In this document: in pieces, positions 1 to 7,552 of the stretch
How the letters are laid out: each line of letters starts with the position of its first letter
Position numbering within the stretch: the first letter of the stretch is position 1
From: an uncultured Muribaculaceae bacterium
GTDB lineage: Bacteria > Bacteroidota > Bacteroidia > Bacteroidales > Muribaculaceae
DNA: 46,973 nucleotides
Assembly: GCA_910586595.1 (NCBI GenBank)
Contig: CAJUJB010000022.1
Location: 1 to 46,973 of the forward strand
Direction of reading: 5' to 3'
Made by a program: the position numbers and the translations under genes
Notes under the pieces: model-generated
Told to the model about the DNA's origin: nothing
Seen by the model: the letters and a program-made list of their open reading frames with translations, nothing else
Database searches by the model: none

Positions 1-292
1 CTTCGTCGGCCTCGGAAATCAATTTCTCTATGACCTCGAACTGATGCTTGTAGCCCTGGTCATCGATAAGTTTTATATCGAATTTCTCGGGCAACATGGG
101 CAGTGCGCTTAGAGCCCACCGCTTCCAGGCCGGGCTATAGTCGTGAGGCTCCAGCAGGCAACAGAGGTGACCGAACGTCCAGGTAACGCGATACCCGGCC
201 CCTTCGAAGTATCCGTCGTGGCGCGAATTAGCACCGAGTATGGCTGCGATGTCCTTGGCCACACTCGGTTTCTCGGTGATGCACAGAATCAT
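1..292 (-). CDS. topB: DNA topoisomerase III, N-terminal part (runs off the left edge)
   Basis: The 97 visible residues begin MILCITEKPSVAKDIAAILG, the start of the Toprim domain of type IA topoisomerase III enzymes, in which the Glu of the TEKPSVA segment helps bind the catalytic Mg2+. The family relaxes and decatenates DNA through a tyrosine-linked single-strand break. The catalytic Tyr and C-terminal domains lie outside the window. The ATG follows the mazG stop by 14 bases on the same strand, so it is probably the last visible gene of a dsbD-mazG-topB transcript. Topoisomerase I also starts with a Toprim domain, but the ITEKPSVAKDIA form fits topoisomerase III (TopB/TraE type) better. A plasmid-type TraE relative cannot be excluded from this fragment, though the housekeeping neighbours argue for the chromosomal gene. 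Confidence 0.88.
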   Translation of the reverse strand, partial: MILCITEKPSVAKDIAAILGANSRHDGYFEGAGYRVTWTFGHLCCLLEPHDYSPAWKRWALSALPMLPEKFDIKLIDDQGYKHQFEVIEKLISEADE

Positions 293-306
293 TTATATTC
301 GTAATC

Positions 307-1092
307 TTACAGTGTACGCTTGGCTTCGTTCCAAAGTTCGTCCATTTCAGCTAAGGTCATATCGGCCATGCGGCGCCCCTGCTGTTTGGCGGCAGCCTCT
401 ACATAATTGAAGCGTGCGATAAACTTACGGTTGGTGCGTTCAAGGGCATTTTCCGGGTTCACGCCATAAAGACGGGCTGCGTTGACAAGGCTGAAGAAAA
501 GATCTCCGAACTCAGCTTCGACATCATCTTTCTTTCCGGATGCGATGGCTTCCGAAACCTCGTCAATCTCCTCACGAACCTTATCCCATACCTGCTCAGG
601 TCTTTCCCAATCAAAGCCTACATTGGCGGCTTTTTCCTGGACACGGTAAGCCTTCACAAGCGCAGGCAGAGCTGCCGGCACACCTGCCAGCACAGAGCGG
701 TTGCCGTCTTTCTCCTTAAGTTTGATCTGTTCCCAGTTCTGGGTCACTTCTTCAGGAGTATCGGCGTGTACACTGCCAAACACATGAGGATGGCGGAAGA
801 TGAGCTTATCGTTGAGCGCGTCAGCAACATCAGCGATATCGAACTGGCCCTTCTCCGAGCCAATCTTAGAGTAGAAGAGAACGTGCAGCAGCACATCGCC
901 AAGTTCTTTCTTTATATCGGCGGCATCGTCGTTCAGAAGAGCCTGCGCAAGCTCGTATACTTCCTCAATTGTGTTGGGTCGCAGACTTTCGTTGGTCTGC
1001 TTGGCATCCCACGGGCATTTCACACGCAGGATGTCGAGTGTCTCAAGGATGCGGCCCAATGCCTCGAGCTGCTCCTTACGGGTATGTTGCAT
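307..1092 (-). CDS. mazG: Nucleoside triphosphate pyrophosphohydrolase MazG
   Basis: A 261-residue all-alpha NTP pyrophosphohydrolase that hydrolyses (d)NTPs to NMP and PPi in the cytoplasm as pool cleaning. Seen directly: the opening LRVKCPWDAKQT block and the EEVYELAQAL and KKELGDVLLHVLFYS helices carry the EExxE...ExxD metal-binding pattern. A second copy (REEIDEVSEAI, EAEFGDLFFSLVN) shows the usual two-repeat MazG architecture at normal length. The frame stays open upstream, but that extension would overlap the dsbD coding region; the ATG at 1092 gives a 22-base gap and matches family N-termini. The gene is co-directional with dsbD upstream and topB downstream. Confidence 0.93.
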   Translation of the reverse strand: MQHTRKEQLEALGRILETLDILRVKCPWDAKQTNESLRPNTIEEVYELAQALLNDDAADIKKELGDVLLHVLFYSKIGSEKGQFDIADVADALNDKLIFRHPHVFGSVHADTPEEVTQNWEQIKLKEKDGNRSVLAGVPAALPALVKAYRVQEKAANVGFDWERPEQVWDKVREEIDEVSEAIASGKKDDVEAEFGDLFFSLVNAARLYGVNPENALERTNRKFIARFNYVEAAAKQQGRRMADMTLAEMDELWNEAKRTL

Positions 1093-1114
1093 TGTTGTTT
1101 TCGTTTCTGGATTA

Positions 1115-3043
1115 TTACTTCTTGTATTCTTCAACACCTTCTTCAAGCCAACCGACAAAGGCACTCAGATCCTCGTCGTAAACGCGGGGAGCGTTCAGGG
1201 GCTTGCCATTGTTGTCAAGAAGTACATAATATGGCTGAGAGTTGATGCCGAACTTATGGCGCTGGAGGTATGCCCAGCGTTCACCAACGGTGGTAAGGCG
1301 CATGATCTGGCCTTCCTCTTCCACAACCATGGGGGTAGGAAGTTTGGCTTTGTCGTCGACCATCAGCTTTATCATCACATACTGTTCTTCGATAATGGAG
1401 CGTACAGCTGGATTATCGAATACAGCACCTTCCATCTTGCGGCAGTTCACACATGCATAGCCGGAGAAGTCGAGAAGTACGGGCTTGCCGTCGCGTGCGG
1501 CCACGGCCATACCTTCGTCGTAATCATCGTACTCCTCAAATGTACCGCCATAGAGGTTGAAGTCCTGTGTATACAGCGGCGGAGCGAAGGCGCTTATGGC
1601 CTTCAGAGGTGCCCCCCAGAGACCGGGAAGGAGGTATACTGCGAATGAAAGAGAGGCAAGCGCCAGGAAGAAACGACCCACAGGAGTATGGTCGCTCGGG
1701 CCGTCATGGCTGAAACGCAGTTTGCCGAGCAAATACATGCCAAGAAGGATGAAAAGCACGATCCAGATGGCGATAAATACCTCACGGTCGAGAATACGCC
1801 AGCCGTATGCAAGGTCAGCCACAGAGAGGAATTTCAGCGAAAGGATGAGCTCCACAAAGCCCAGCACAACTTTTACGGTATTCAGCCAGCTGCCTGAGCG
1901 GGGAAGCTCCTTGAGCATAGAGGGGAAGAACGCGAAGAGGCCGAAAGGCAATGCAAGGCCAAGTGCGAAGCCACCCATACCGAGCAGCGGCCCGAGAAGA
2001 TTGCTCTGAGAGAAGGCCTCTACAAGCAGCGTGCCGATGATAGGGCCGGTGCAGGAGAACGAAACCAGCACCAGAGTGAAAGCCATGAAGAAGATGCTGA
2101 GCATACCGGTGGTATTCTCTGCACGGGCATCGACAGCCGAGCTCCATTTCGACGGGAGACGGATTTCGAATGCTCCGAAGAACGATATGGCGAAGAACAC
2201 CAGCAGCGCGAAGAAAATAAGGTTGAACAGCGCACCGGTGGCAATCTCGTTAAGCTTGCCGGGGCCAAATATGAGTGTGAGGGCAATGCCAAGTACGAGG
2301 AAGATGACAATAATGCTCACGCTATATACCACGGCGTCGATGATCGAGCGGCGGCGCGATTTACTCTTTTTCAGGAAGAAGCTCACTGTCATAGGAATCA
2401 TGGGCCACACACACGGGGTCATAAGCGCCACAAGACCGCCGAGGAATCCGAAGAGGAGTAAGCCCCAGAATGACTGCGAGGTTGTTTCGGTGGCTACATC
2501 GACGGGTGCCCAAAGTGGCGAAAGGGCTGTCAGTTCAGCCGAGGGTGCACCAGCTTCGGCCACCGGAGCAGCTGCAGCTGCCGCCTCACCGAAGGGTAAT
2601 GAAAAATCGAAATGCGCCGGAGGCGTACAAGCCTGCTCGGTACAGGCCATATAATTGAGCGAGCCCTCAACCTTGCCAGTCGATTCGATGACTTTAAACG
2701 GTATACGGAGTTCTACTTCACCAAGGAACCAAGGCATGGTCGAGCCCTGCTGCTCATCATTGTGCATGGCGGGTTCGCGGTCGGCAGTAAGCGCACCGGT
2801 TGCCTCCAGATTAGCAGCCAGCTCCACATTGGTAGGATCCGGCGCGAAAGGATCGTCAGCCGGCATCTCAAGACCGTAGATATGCCAGCCTTCATCTATC
2901 GTGCCATGAAATACTATTGTACCGGCATCCGGGCCGTCAGCTTCAATCTCAGCCGTCCACTTCACAGGACTGCTCTGTGCATTGGCCGCCAGCGAAGTGA
3001 TGAATAGGGCGGCAAAAAACAGCACGTAAAATATCTTCTTCAT
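1115..3043 (-). CDS. dsbD: Thiol:disulfide interchange protein DsbD
   Basis: A 642-residue inner-membrane electron carrier that passes reducing equivalents from cytoplasmic thioredoxin to periplasmic thiol proteins. It has a signal peptide (about 1-22) and an N-terminal beta domain of the DsbD-N type (about 25-150) with the Cys pair C134/C139 in MACTEQACTPP. The transmembrane core (about 190-480) carries the two redox cysteines, C211 in TPCVWPMIP and C331 in SFSCTGPI. The C-terminal thioredoxin-like domain has C531-V-N-C534. All three redox pairs are present, so the protein should be functional. An Ala/Pro-rich linker (about 153-170) joins the N-domain to the membrane part. Four bases separate it from the upstream gene, which encodes a second copy of the N-domain. 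Confidence 0.95.
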   Translation of the reverse strand: MKKIFYVLFFAALFITSLAANAQSSPVKWTAEIEADGPDAGTIVFHGTIDEGWHIYGLEMPADDPFAPDPTNVELAANLEATGALTADREPAMHNDEQQGSTMPWFLGEVELRIPFKVIESTGKVEGSLNYMACTEQACTPPAHFDFSLPFGEAAAAAAPVAEAGAPSAELTALSPLWAPVDVATETTSQSFWGLLLFGFLGGLVALMTPCVWPMIPMTVSFFLKKSKSRRRSIIDAVVYSVSIIVIFLVLGIALTLIFGPGKLNEIATGALFNLIFFALLVFFAISFFGAFEIRLPSKWSSAVDARAENTTGMLSIFFMAFTLVLVSFSCTGPIIGTLLVEAFSQSNLLGPLLGMGGFALGLALPFGLFAFFPSMLKELPRSGSWLNTVKVVLGFVELILSLKFLSVADLAYGWRILDREVFIAIWIVLFILLGMYLLGKLRFSHDGPSDHTPVGRFFLALASLSFAVYLLPGLWGAPLKAISAFAPPLYTQDFNLYGGTFEEYDDYDEGMAVAARDGKPVLLDFSGYACVNCRKMEGAVFDNPAVRSIIEEQYVMIKLMVDDKAKLPTPMVVEEEGQIMRLTTVGERWAYLQRHKFGINSQPYYVLLDNNGKPLNAPRVYDEDLSAFVGWLEEGVEEYKK

Positions 3044-3047
3044 ATGC

Positions 3048-3527
3048 TTACTGCTTTTTGAGTTTTACTGGAGTTGACACATTTTCTGTCTTAGGCGGGC
3101 GGCACGACTCACCGTCGCAGGCCATGTAGCCTATTTTTGCGTTCAAGCGCGCGGCGTCAGCATCTGTGACGACGAACGGTATTTTAAATTCCACATCGGC
3201 ATCCCACCATTCGAGCGTCATGCCGAAGAGCGGATCATCGATTTTAAGAGCCGGGCGGGAAGGGGTGATTGTTCCGGTAAACTTTATGCCCGTACTCCCG
3301 GAGAGATCGAAAGTGGTGGCTTTAGGGCCTCCCTCGGGGATGTCAAGGCCGTAGAGATGCCAACCGGGGGCAACAAGAGCCTTGAAGGTCACCGTGCCGG
3401 AGTCTGGGCCGGTAGTACTTATTATTGTACGCCAACGCACGGGCGCCGTATCGGGCTGAGCGGCTTGGAGGGTGATCACACTCACAAGCAAGGCAATCAG
3501 CATTAATGATAAACTGCGTATCTTCAT
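3048..3527 (-). CDS. Secreted stand-alone DsbD N-terminal-domain paralogue
   Basis: A 159-residue protein with a signal peptide (MKIRSLSLMLIALLVSV to about residue 23) and a single domain clearly related to the N-terminus of the DsbD encoded just downstream. Shared features are the PV(K/R)W opening, GPD(A/S)GT(I/V), GWH(I/L)YGL and a YMAC....C.PP segment with two cysteines. In DsbD this domain hands electrons to periplasmic partners; a free copy could be an extra shuttle or an adaptor, which is inference. A longer frame exists upstream, but it would place the start inside the -7 box at 3579-3586. The ATG at 3527 leaves a leader of about 40-50 bases and is preferred. It is the first gene of the minus-strand operon. 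Confidence 0.85.
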   Translation of the reverse strand: MKIRSLSLMLIALLVSVITLQAAQPDTAPVRWRTIISTTGPDSGTVTFKALVAPGWHLYGLDIPEGGPKATTFDLSGSTGIKFTGTITPSRPALKIDDPLFGMTLEWWDADVEFKIPFVVTDADAARLNAKIGYMACDGESCRPPKTENVSTPVKLKKQ

Positions 3528-3578
3528 AGTCTGTGGTGAAATGGCACGCCGGAAGGTAAGCGGCATGCAAAATTTCCA

Positions 3579-3586
3579 CAAAATTA
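3579..3586 (-). promoter_or_regulatory. -7 box for the dsbD operon
   Basis: On the minus strand TAATTTTG matches TAnnTTTG, with TTTT 20 bases upstream as a weak -33 element. It lies 52 bases before the ATG of the first gene and faces away from the gltX promoter in the same short intergenic region. Confidence 0.55.
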
Positions 3587-3669
3587 CAATTTTACCATTG
3601 ATTATAAAAATTTTTTTGCCACATACTCAACATAACCAGCCAAAAGCCGACTGCAGCCTCGCGCGTGAT

Positions 3670-3700
3670 TTTGTCGCGTCGCGAGTTTTTTGTAATTTTG
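3670..3700 (+). promoter_or_regulatory. gltX promoter (TTTG-N19-TAATTTTG)
   Basis: TTTG at 3670-3673, a 19-base spacer and TAATTTTG at 3693-3700 match the Bacteroidota housekeeping promoter exactly. The gltX ATG follows 25 bases later, so the leader is very short. Confidence 0.8.
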
Positions 3701-3725
3701 CGGAGTTTAAAAAGAATAACCGCAA

Positions 3726-5267
3726 ATGTCGACTAACGAACGTGAAGTACGCGTGCGTTTCGCACCGTCGCCAACGGGCCCCCTGCACATCGGAGGCGTC
3801 CGCACAGCTCTATATAATTATCTCTTTGCCCGCCAGCATGGTGGCAAAATGATTCTCCGCATCGAAGACACCGACTCGCAGCGTTTTGTGCCCGGAGCCG
3901 AAGACTACATCAATGAAGCTCTTGCCTGGCTTGGCATCGGCATCGACGAAGGCGTCCGTGAAGGCGGCCCCTACGGTCCCTACAAGCAGAGCGAGCGCCG
4001 CGACATATATCGCGAGCATGTGAAGATGCTTCTCGACGCTGGCAAAGCCTACATCGCATTCGACACCCCCGCAGAACTCGAAGCCAAGCGTGCGGAAGTA
4101 CCCAACTTCCAGTACGACGCATCAACACGCGGCTCGATGCGCAACTCCCTTTCCCTGCCGAAAGAAGAGGTTGACCGCCTGCTGGCCGAAGGAGCCCAGT
4201 ATGTGGTGCGTTTCCGCATAGAGCCGGGCCGCGACGTGGCCGTCGACGACCTCATCCGCGGACGCGTGACCATCAAGAGCGACATTCTTGATGACAAAGT
4301 ACTCTACAAGAGTGCTGACGATCTGCCCACCTACCACCTCGCCAACATCGTCGACGACCACCTGATGAAGGTGTCGCACGTCATCCGCGGCGAGGAGTGG
4401 CTCCCCTCGGCTCCGTTGCACGTACTTCTCTACGAGGCATTCGGCTGGGCCGACACAGCTCCTGCCTTCGTCCACCTGCCTCTCCTGCTCAAACCTGACG
4501 GAAAAGGTAAACTCAGCAAGCGCGACGGCGACCGCCTCGGCTTCCCCGTATTCCCCCTCGAGTGGCATGACCCCAAGAGTGGTGAGACTTCATCGGGCTA
4601 CCGCGAAAGCGGCTACCTGCCTCACGCCGTGGTCAACTTCCTCGCGCTCCTCGGCTGGAACCCGGGCGATGACACCGAAGTGATGACCATGGACGAGCTT
4701 ATCGCCAAGTTCTCGCTCGACCACTGCTCGAAATCGGGTGCCAAATTCGCCTTCGAAAAGGGAAAATGGTTCAACCATACCTATCTTCAGGAACTCCCCG
4801 ACTCCGAGCTTGCAGAACTCTTCAAACCCGTACTTGAGGCCCACGGTGTAAATCCTGCCGACTTCACCGACGAATATATCACCCGTGCGGTGGCTATGGT
4901 AAAAAGCCGCATCAATTTTGTAAGCGACCTGTGGGAACACGCCCGTTTCTTCTTCACCGCGCCCACCGAGTACGATCCTAAAGCCGTGAAGAAACGCTGG
5001 AGCGCCGACATGCCCGCCATCATGACAGCCTTGGCTGACCTGCTGGAAGGAGAAGACGACTTCTCATGCGCCGCGCTTGAGCCCAAAGTTCTCGGTTGGA
5101 TAGAAGAACATGGCTATCATCTCGGAAATGTGATGAATGCCTTCCGACTCACAGTTGTAGGTGAATGCAAAGGCCCTCACATGTTCGACATCACCGAACT
5201 TATGGGTCGCGACGAGACCGTTCGCCGCATCCGTGCCGGAGTCGCAAACATCAAGCCCGCTGAATGA
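3726..5267 (+). CDS. gltX: Glutamyl-tRNA synthetase
   Basis: A 513-residue class I aminoacyl-tRNA synthetase that charges tRNA-Glu. Seen directly: the opening RFAPSPTGPLHIGG carries the HIGH-type motif (residues 21-24) and KLSKR at 262-266 is the KMSKS loop; IEDTD at about 46-50 is the usual acidic contact. The C-terminal helical anticodon-binding domain is complete. Length and start are normal. A Bacteroidota promoter sits directly upstream, and the stop overlaps the waaA start by four bases (ATGA), so the two are translationally coupled. It could act on both tRNA-Glu and tRNA-Gln if the organism uses the amidotransferase route; this window does not say. Confidence 0.97.
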   Translation: MSTNEREVRVRFAPSPTGPLHIGGVRTALYNYLFARQHGGKMILRIEDTDSQRFVPGAEDYINEALAWLGIGIDEGVREGGPYGPYKQSERRDIYREHVKMLLDAGKAYIAFDTPAELEAKRAEVPNFQYDASTRGSMRNSLSLPKEEVDRLLAEGAQYVVRFRIEPGRDVAVDDLIRGRVTIKSDILDDKVLYKSADDLPTYHLANIVDDHLMKVSHVIRGEEWLPSAPLHVLLYEAFGWADTAPAFVHLPLLLKPDGKGKLSKRDGDRLGFPVFPLEWHDPKSGETSSGYRESGYLPHAVVNFLALLGWNPGDDTEVMTMDELIAKFSLDHCSKSGAKFAFEKGKWFNHTYLQELPDSELAELFKPVLEAHGVNPADFTDEYITRAVAMVKSRINFVSDLWEHARFFFTAPTEYDPKAVKKRWSADMPAIMTALADLLEGEDDFSCAALEPKVLGWIEEHGYHLGNVMNAFRLTVVGECKGPHMFDITELMGRDETVRRIRAGVANIKPAE

Positions 5268-6553
5268 ACGCGGCCTACAACGCTGCCATAGCCCTCTACC
5301 GTTCGGCCGCCCACTTGGCCGCCTTAGGCTCGCCTAAGGTGCGCCATATGCTCAGCGGCCAGCGCGAGACCCTCGCCCGCCTGAGCCACTTCCGTGCGAA
5401 GATGGCTCCGGAGGGTTTTGACGTATGGTTCCACGCGGCCTCACTTGGAGAATTCGAACAGGCCCGACCCATGATAGAAGCTCTGCTTCAGCATAAGCCT
5501 GGCACGAAGATCCTATTGTCGTTCTTCTCCCCCTCGGGGTATGAGGTACGCTGCGACTACGACCCGCGAGTAGCCGTAGTATACATGCCTTTCGACACAC
5601 CCGGACGTGTACGCGCCTTCCTCGACGCGGCCGCGCCCCGTATGGCTATATTTGTCAAGTATGAGTTCTGGGGCAACTACCTCAGCGAGTTGCAACGCCG
5701 CAACATAGACACATATATCATTTCAGCCATCTTCAGGCCCGGCCAGTCATTTTTCAAGCCATGGGGCGGCATGTTCCGCCGCATGCTCGGCAGCTTCACC
5801 CACCTATACGTTCAGGACGAACGCTCCAGGCAGCTGCTTGCCTCAACCGGAATAACAAGCGTGACTGTAGCCGGAGATACCCGCTTCGACCGCGTGACAG
5901 CCATCAGGCACAACGGCCGCGATATACCCGAGGCAGAATGCTTCAAGAACGCCGGAGATGGAGCGCCACTCTTTGTGTTCGGCAGCAGCTGGGAACGCGA
6001 CGAAGATGTGTATACCCCCTGGCTTAAAGCCCATCCTGAGGTGAGGGCTGTCATCGCCCCGCATGAATTTGATAAGGACAGATTATCGGCAATGCGTCGA
6101 CGCCTCGGCACAGAACGGACAATGCTGTTTTCTGACTTCCGCCGCCTTTACGAAGCCTCTCCCGAAGGGGCTGCCAAAGTAGCCCGTGGACTGAGTTATC
6201 TTATCATCGATTGCTTCGGCCTTCTCAGCAGCCTCTACCGCTATGCCGACACAGCCTATATCGGAGGTGGTTTTGGCGCAGGTATACACAACATCAACGA
6301 AGCGGCAGTGTATGGCATACCGGTTGTATTCGGCCCTCGTCACCAGAAATTCAACGAGGCTCGCGACCTCATCGCGTGCGGAGGCGGCTTCTGCGTCAAC
6401 TCCGCCAAGTCGCTCGCCAATATTTTCGACACGTTGACGTCAGACGTTAACGCCCGCACAAAAGCCGGCAAAGCCGCCGGCGACTACATCTCCTCGCACA
6501 TCGGCGCCACCGCCGTGATTATGAAAGATATATTCAACATCACCCTTAAATAA
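5264..6553 (+). CDS. waaA: 3-deoxy-D-manno-octulosonic acid (Kdo) transferase
   Basis: A 429-residue GT30 enzyme that adds Kdo from CMP-Kdo to lipid IVA at the cytoplasmic face of the inner membrane. The hydrophobic N-terminus (about 1-20) acts as membrane anchor. Family signatures seen are WFHAASLGEFEQARP (about 55-69, containing the catalytic Glu), VKYEFWGNY (about 130) and the C-terminal block YIGGGFGAGIHNINEAA followed by PVVFGPRHQKF. The length is standard. The ATGA overlap with gltX fixes the start. Presence of this gene shows a Gram-negative lipid A-bearing outer membrane and opens a run of envelope-related genes. Confidence 0.95.
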   Translation: MNAAYNAAIALYRSAAHLAALGSPKVRHMLSGQRETLARLSHFRAKMAPEGFDVWFHAASLGEFEQARPMIEALLQHKPGTKILLSFFSPSGYEVRCDYDPRVAVVYMPFDTPGRVRAFLDAAAPRMAIFVKYEFWGNYLSELQRRNIDTYIISAIFRPGQSFFKPWGGMFRRMLGSFTHLYVQDERSRQLLASTGITSVTVAGDTRFDRVTAIRHNGRDIPEAECFKNAGDGAPLFVFGSSWERDEDVYTPWLKAHPEVRAVIAPHEFDKDRLSAMRRRLGTERTMLFSDFRRLYEASPEGAAKVARGLSYLIIDCFGLLSSLYRYADTAYIGGGFGAGIHNINEAAVYGIPVVFGPRHQKFNEARDLIACGGGFCVNSAKSLANIFDTLTSDVNARTKAGKAAGDYISSHIGATAVIMKDIFNITLK

Positions 6554-6565
6554 CTCCCCTCCACC

Positions 6566-7468
6566 ATGATCAAAGCTGGCATATATGGCTCGGCATCTCT
6601 CACAGACCCGGTTCGCAAGCAGTTGCTGCGCCTTCTTCTCCGCCACCCCGACGTTGACCTGCGTGCCGTAGCATCTCCCGCAGGAAACACCGTAGCTTTA
6701 GCAGAGCTGCATCCGGTATATGCAGGCGAGACCGACCTCACACTTGAAAGAGTGCTTAACCTCGACGGTCTCGACGTTCTTTTCGTAATCGATGAGGAAA
6801 ACCTCACAGAGGAAATTCTCACCAAATACCGCGAGGATCCCGACTTCCGGCTGATTGTGCTCGGATATGCCGACAAACTCCGCTCCGAGCGCCCCGACGA
6901 CATGGTGTACGGTCTTCCTGAATATTACCGCAAAGACCTCGTGCGCGGAGCCAAGGGTGCTTATGGCCCACGGGCAGAAGCCATGCTCCTCGAACTGGCC
7001 CTGCTGCCGCTGGCTAAGAACATGCTCCTGAACTCCGGCATCACGGCCCGCATGGCATCCAACCGCCCTGAGACACTCGCCGACGCCGCATCGGAAGCCG
7101 AGGTGACGCTCGCCAAGGTACAGCCGTCGTTCAATAGTCATATAAGCATATCGGCCCTTCCGCCGGCACCCTACGAGCGCCTTGACCTCGAGGCAAAGCT
7201 CGACACCCCTATCGCCATCGAAGAAATAGAGCGCCTGTACAACGAGGCCTTCTCCGACCACAACTTTGTGTATCTCCTGCCGGGTGAAACATGCCTCGAC
7301 GAAGATTTGCGCGGCAGCAACAAATGTCTCATCCAACTCGCCCGCGAAGGTGGCACACTGACCATCCGCGCCACCCTCGACGCGCTCACCAAAGGCTGCA
7401 CAGGCAATGCCGTGCACATCATGGACTTGCTCTTCGGCCTGCACGAGCGCACCGGCCTCTCCATCTGA
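6566..7468 (+). CDS. ArgC-like protein lacking the catalytic cysteine
   Basis: A 300-residue protein resembling N-acetyl-gamma-glutamyl-phosphate reductase (ArgC) over its whole length. Seen: a degenerate dinucleotide-binding start (GIYGSASLTDPVRKQLLRLL), VYGLPEYYR at 114-122 like the ArgC YGLPE block, RGSNKC at 239-244 like RGTNRC, and a C-terminal KGCTGNAVHIMDLLFGL like KGAAGQAVQNMNLMFGL. The ArgC active-site segment NPGCYPT is replaced by KGAYGPR (130-136), putting Tyr133 where the nucleophilic Cys belongs. Reductase activity is therefore unlikely. The Rossmann Gly pattern is also altered. It lies 12 bases after waaA, not in an arginine operon, and probably belongs to the gltX-waaA transcript. 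Its real role is unknown; a regulatory or binding function is inference. Confidence 0.8.
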   Translation: MIKAGIYGSASLTDPVRKQLLRLLLRHPDVDLRAVASPAGNTVALAELHPVYAGETDLTLERVLNLDGLDVLFVIDEENLTEEILTKYREDPDFRLIVLGYADKLRSERPDDMVYGLPEYYRKDLVRGAKGAYGPRAEAMLLELALLPLAKNMLLNSGITARMASNRPETLADAASEAEVTLAKVQPSFNSHISISALPPAPYERLDLEAKLDTPIAIEEIERLYNEAFSDHNFVYLLPGETCLDEDLRGSNKCLIQLAREGGTLTIRATLDALTKGCTGNAVHIMDLLFGLHERTGLSI

Positions 7469-7525
7469 GACTTGACATTAGGCATTCTTAACATGCCGTA
7501 TTCGCCGTAATCGCGTATTTTTTAG

Positions 7526-7533
7526 TATTTTTG
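7526..7533 (+). promoter_or_regulatory. -7 box for the phosphotransferase/PAP2 pair
   Basis: TATTTTTG matches TAnnTTTG and lies 20 bases before the ATG at 7553. No convincing TTTG is seen at the -33 distance, so the call rests on the -7 element and position. Confidence 0.5.
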
Positions 7534-7552
7534 TACTATTGAATCGTGCAAA

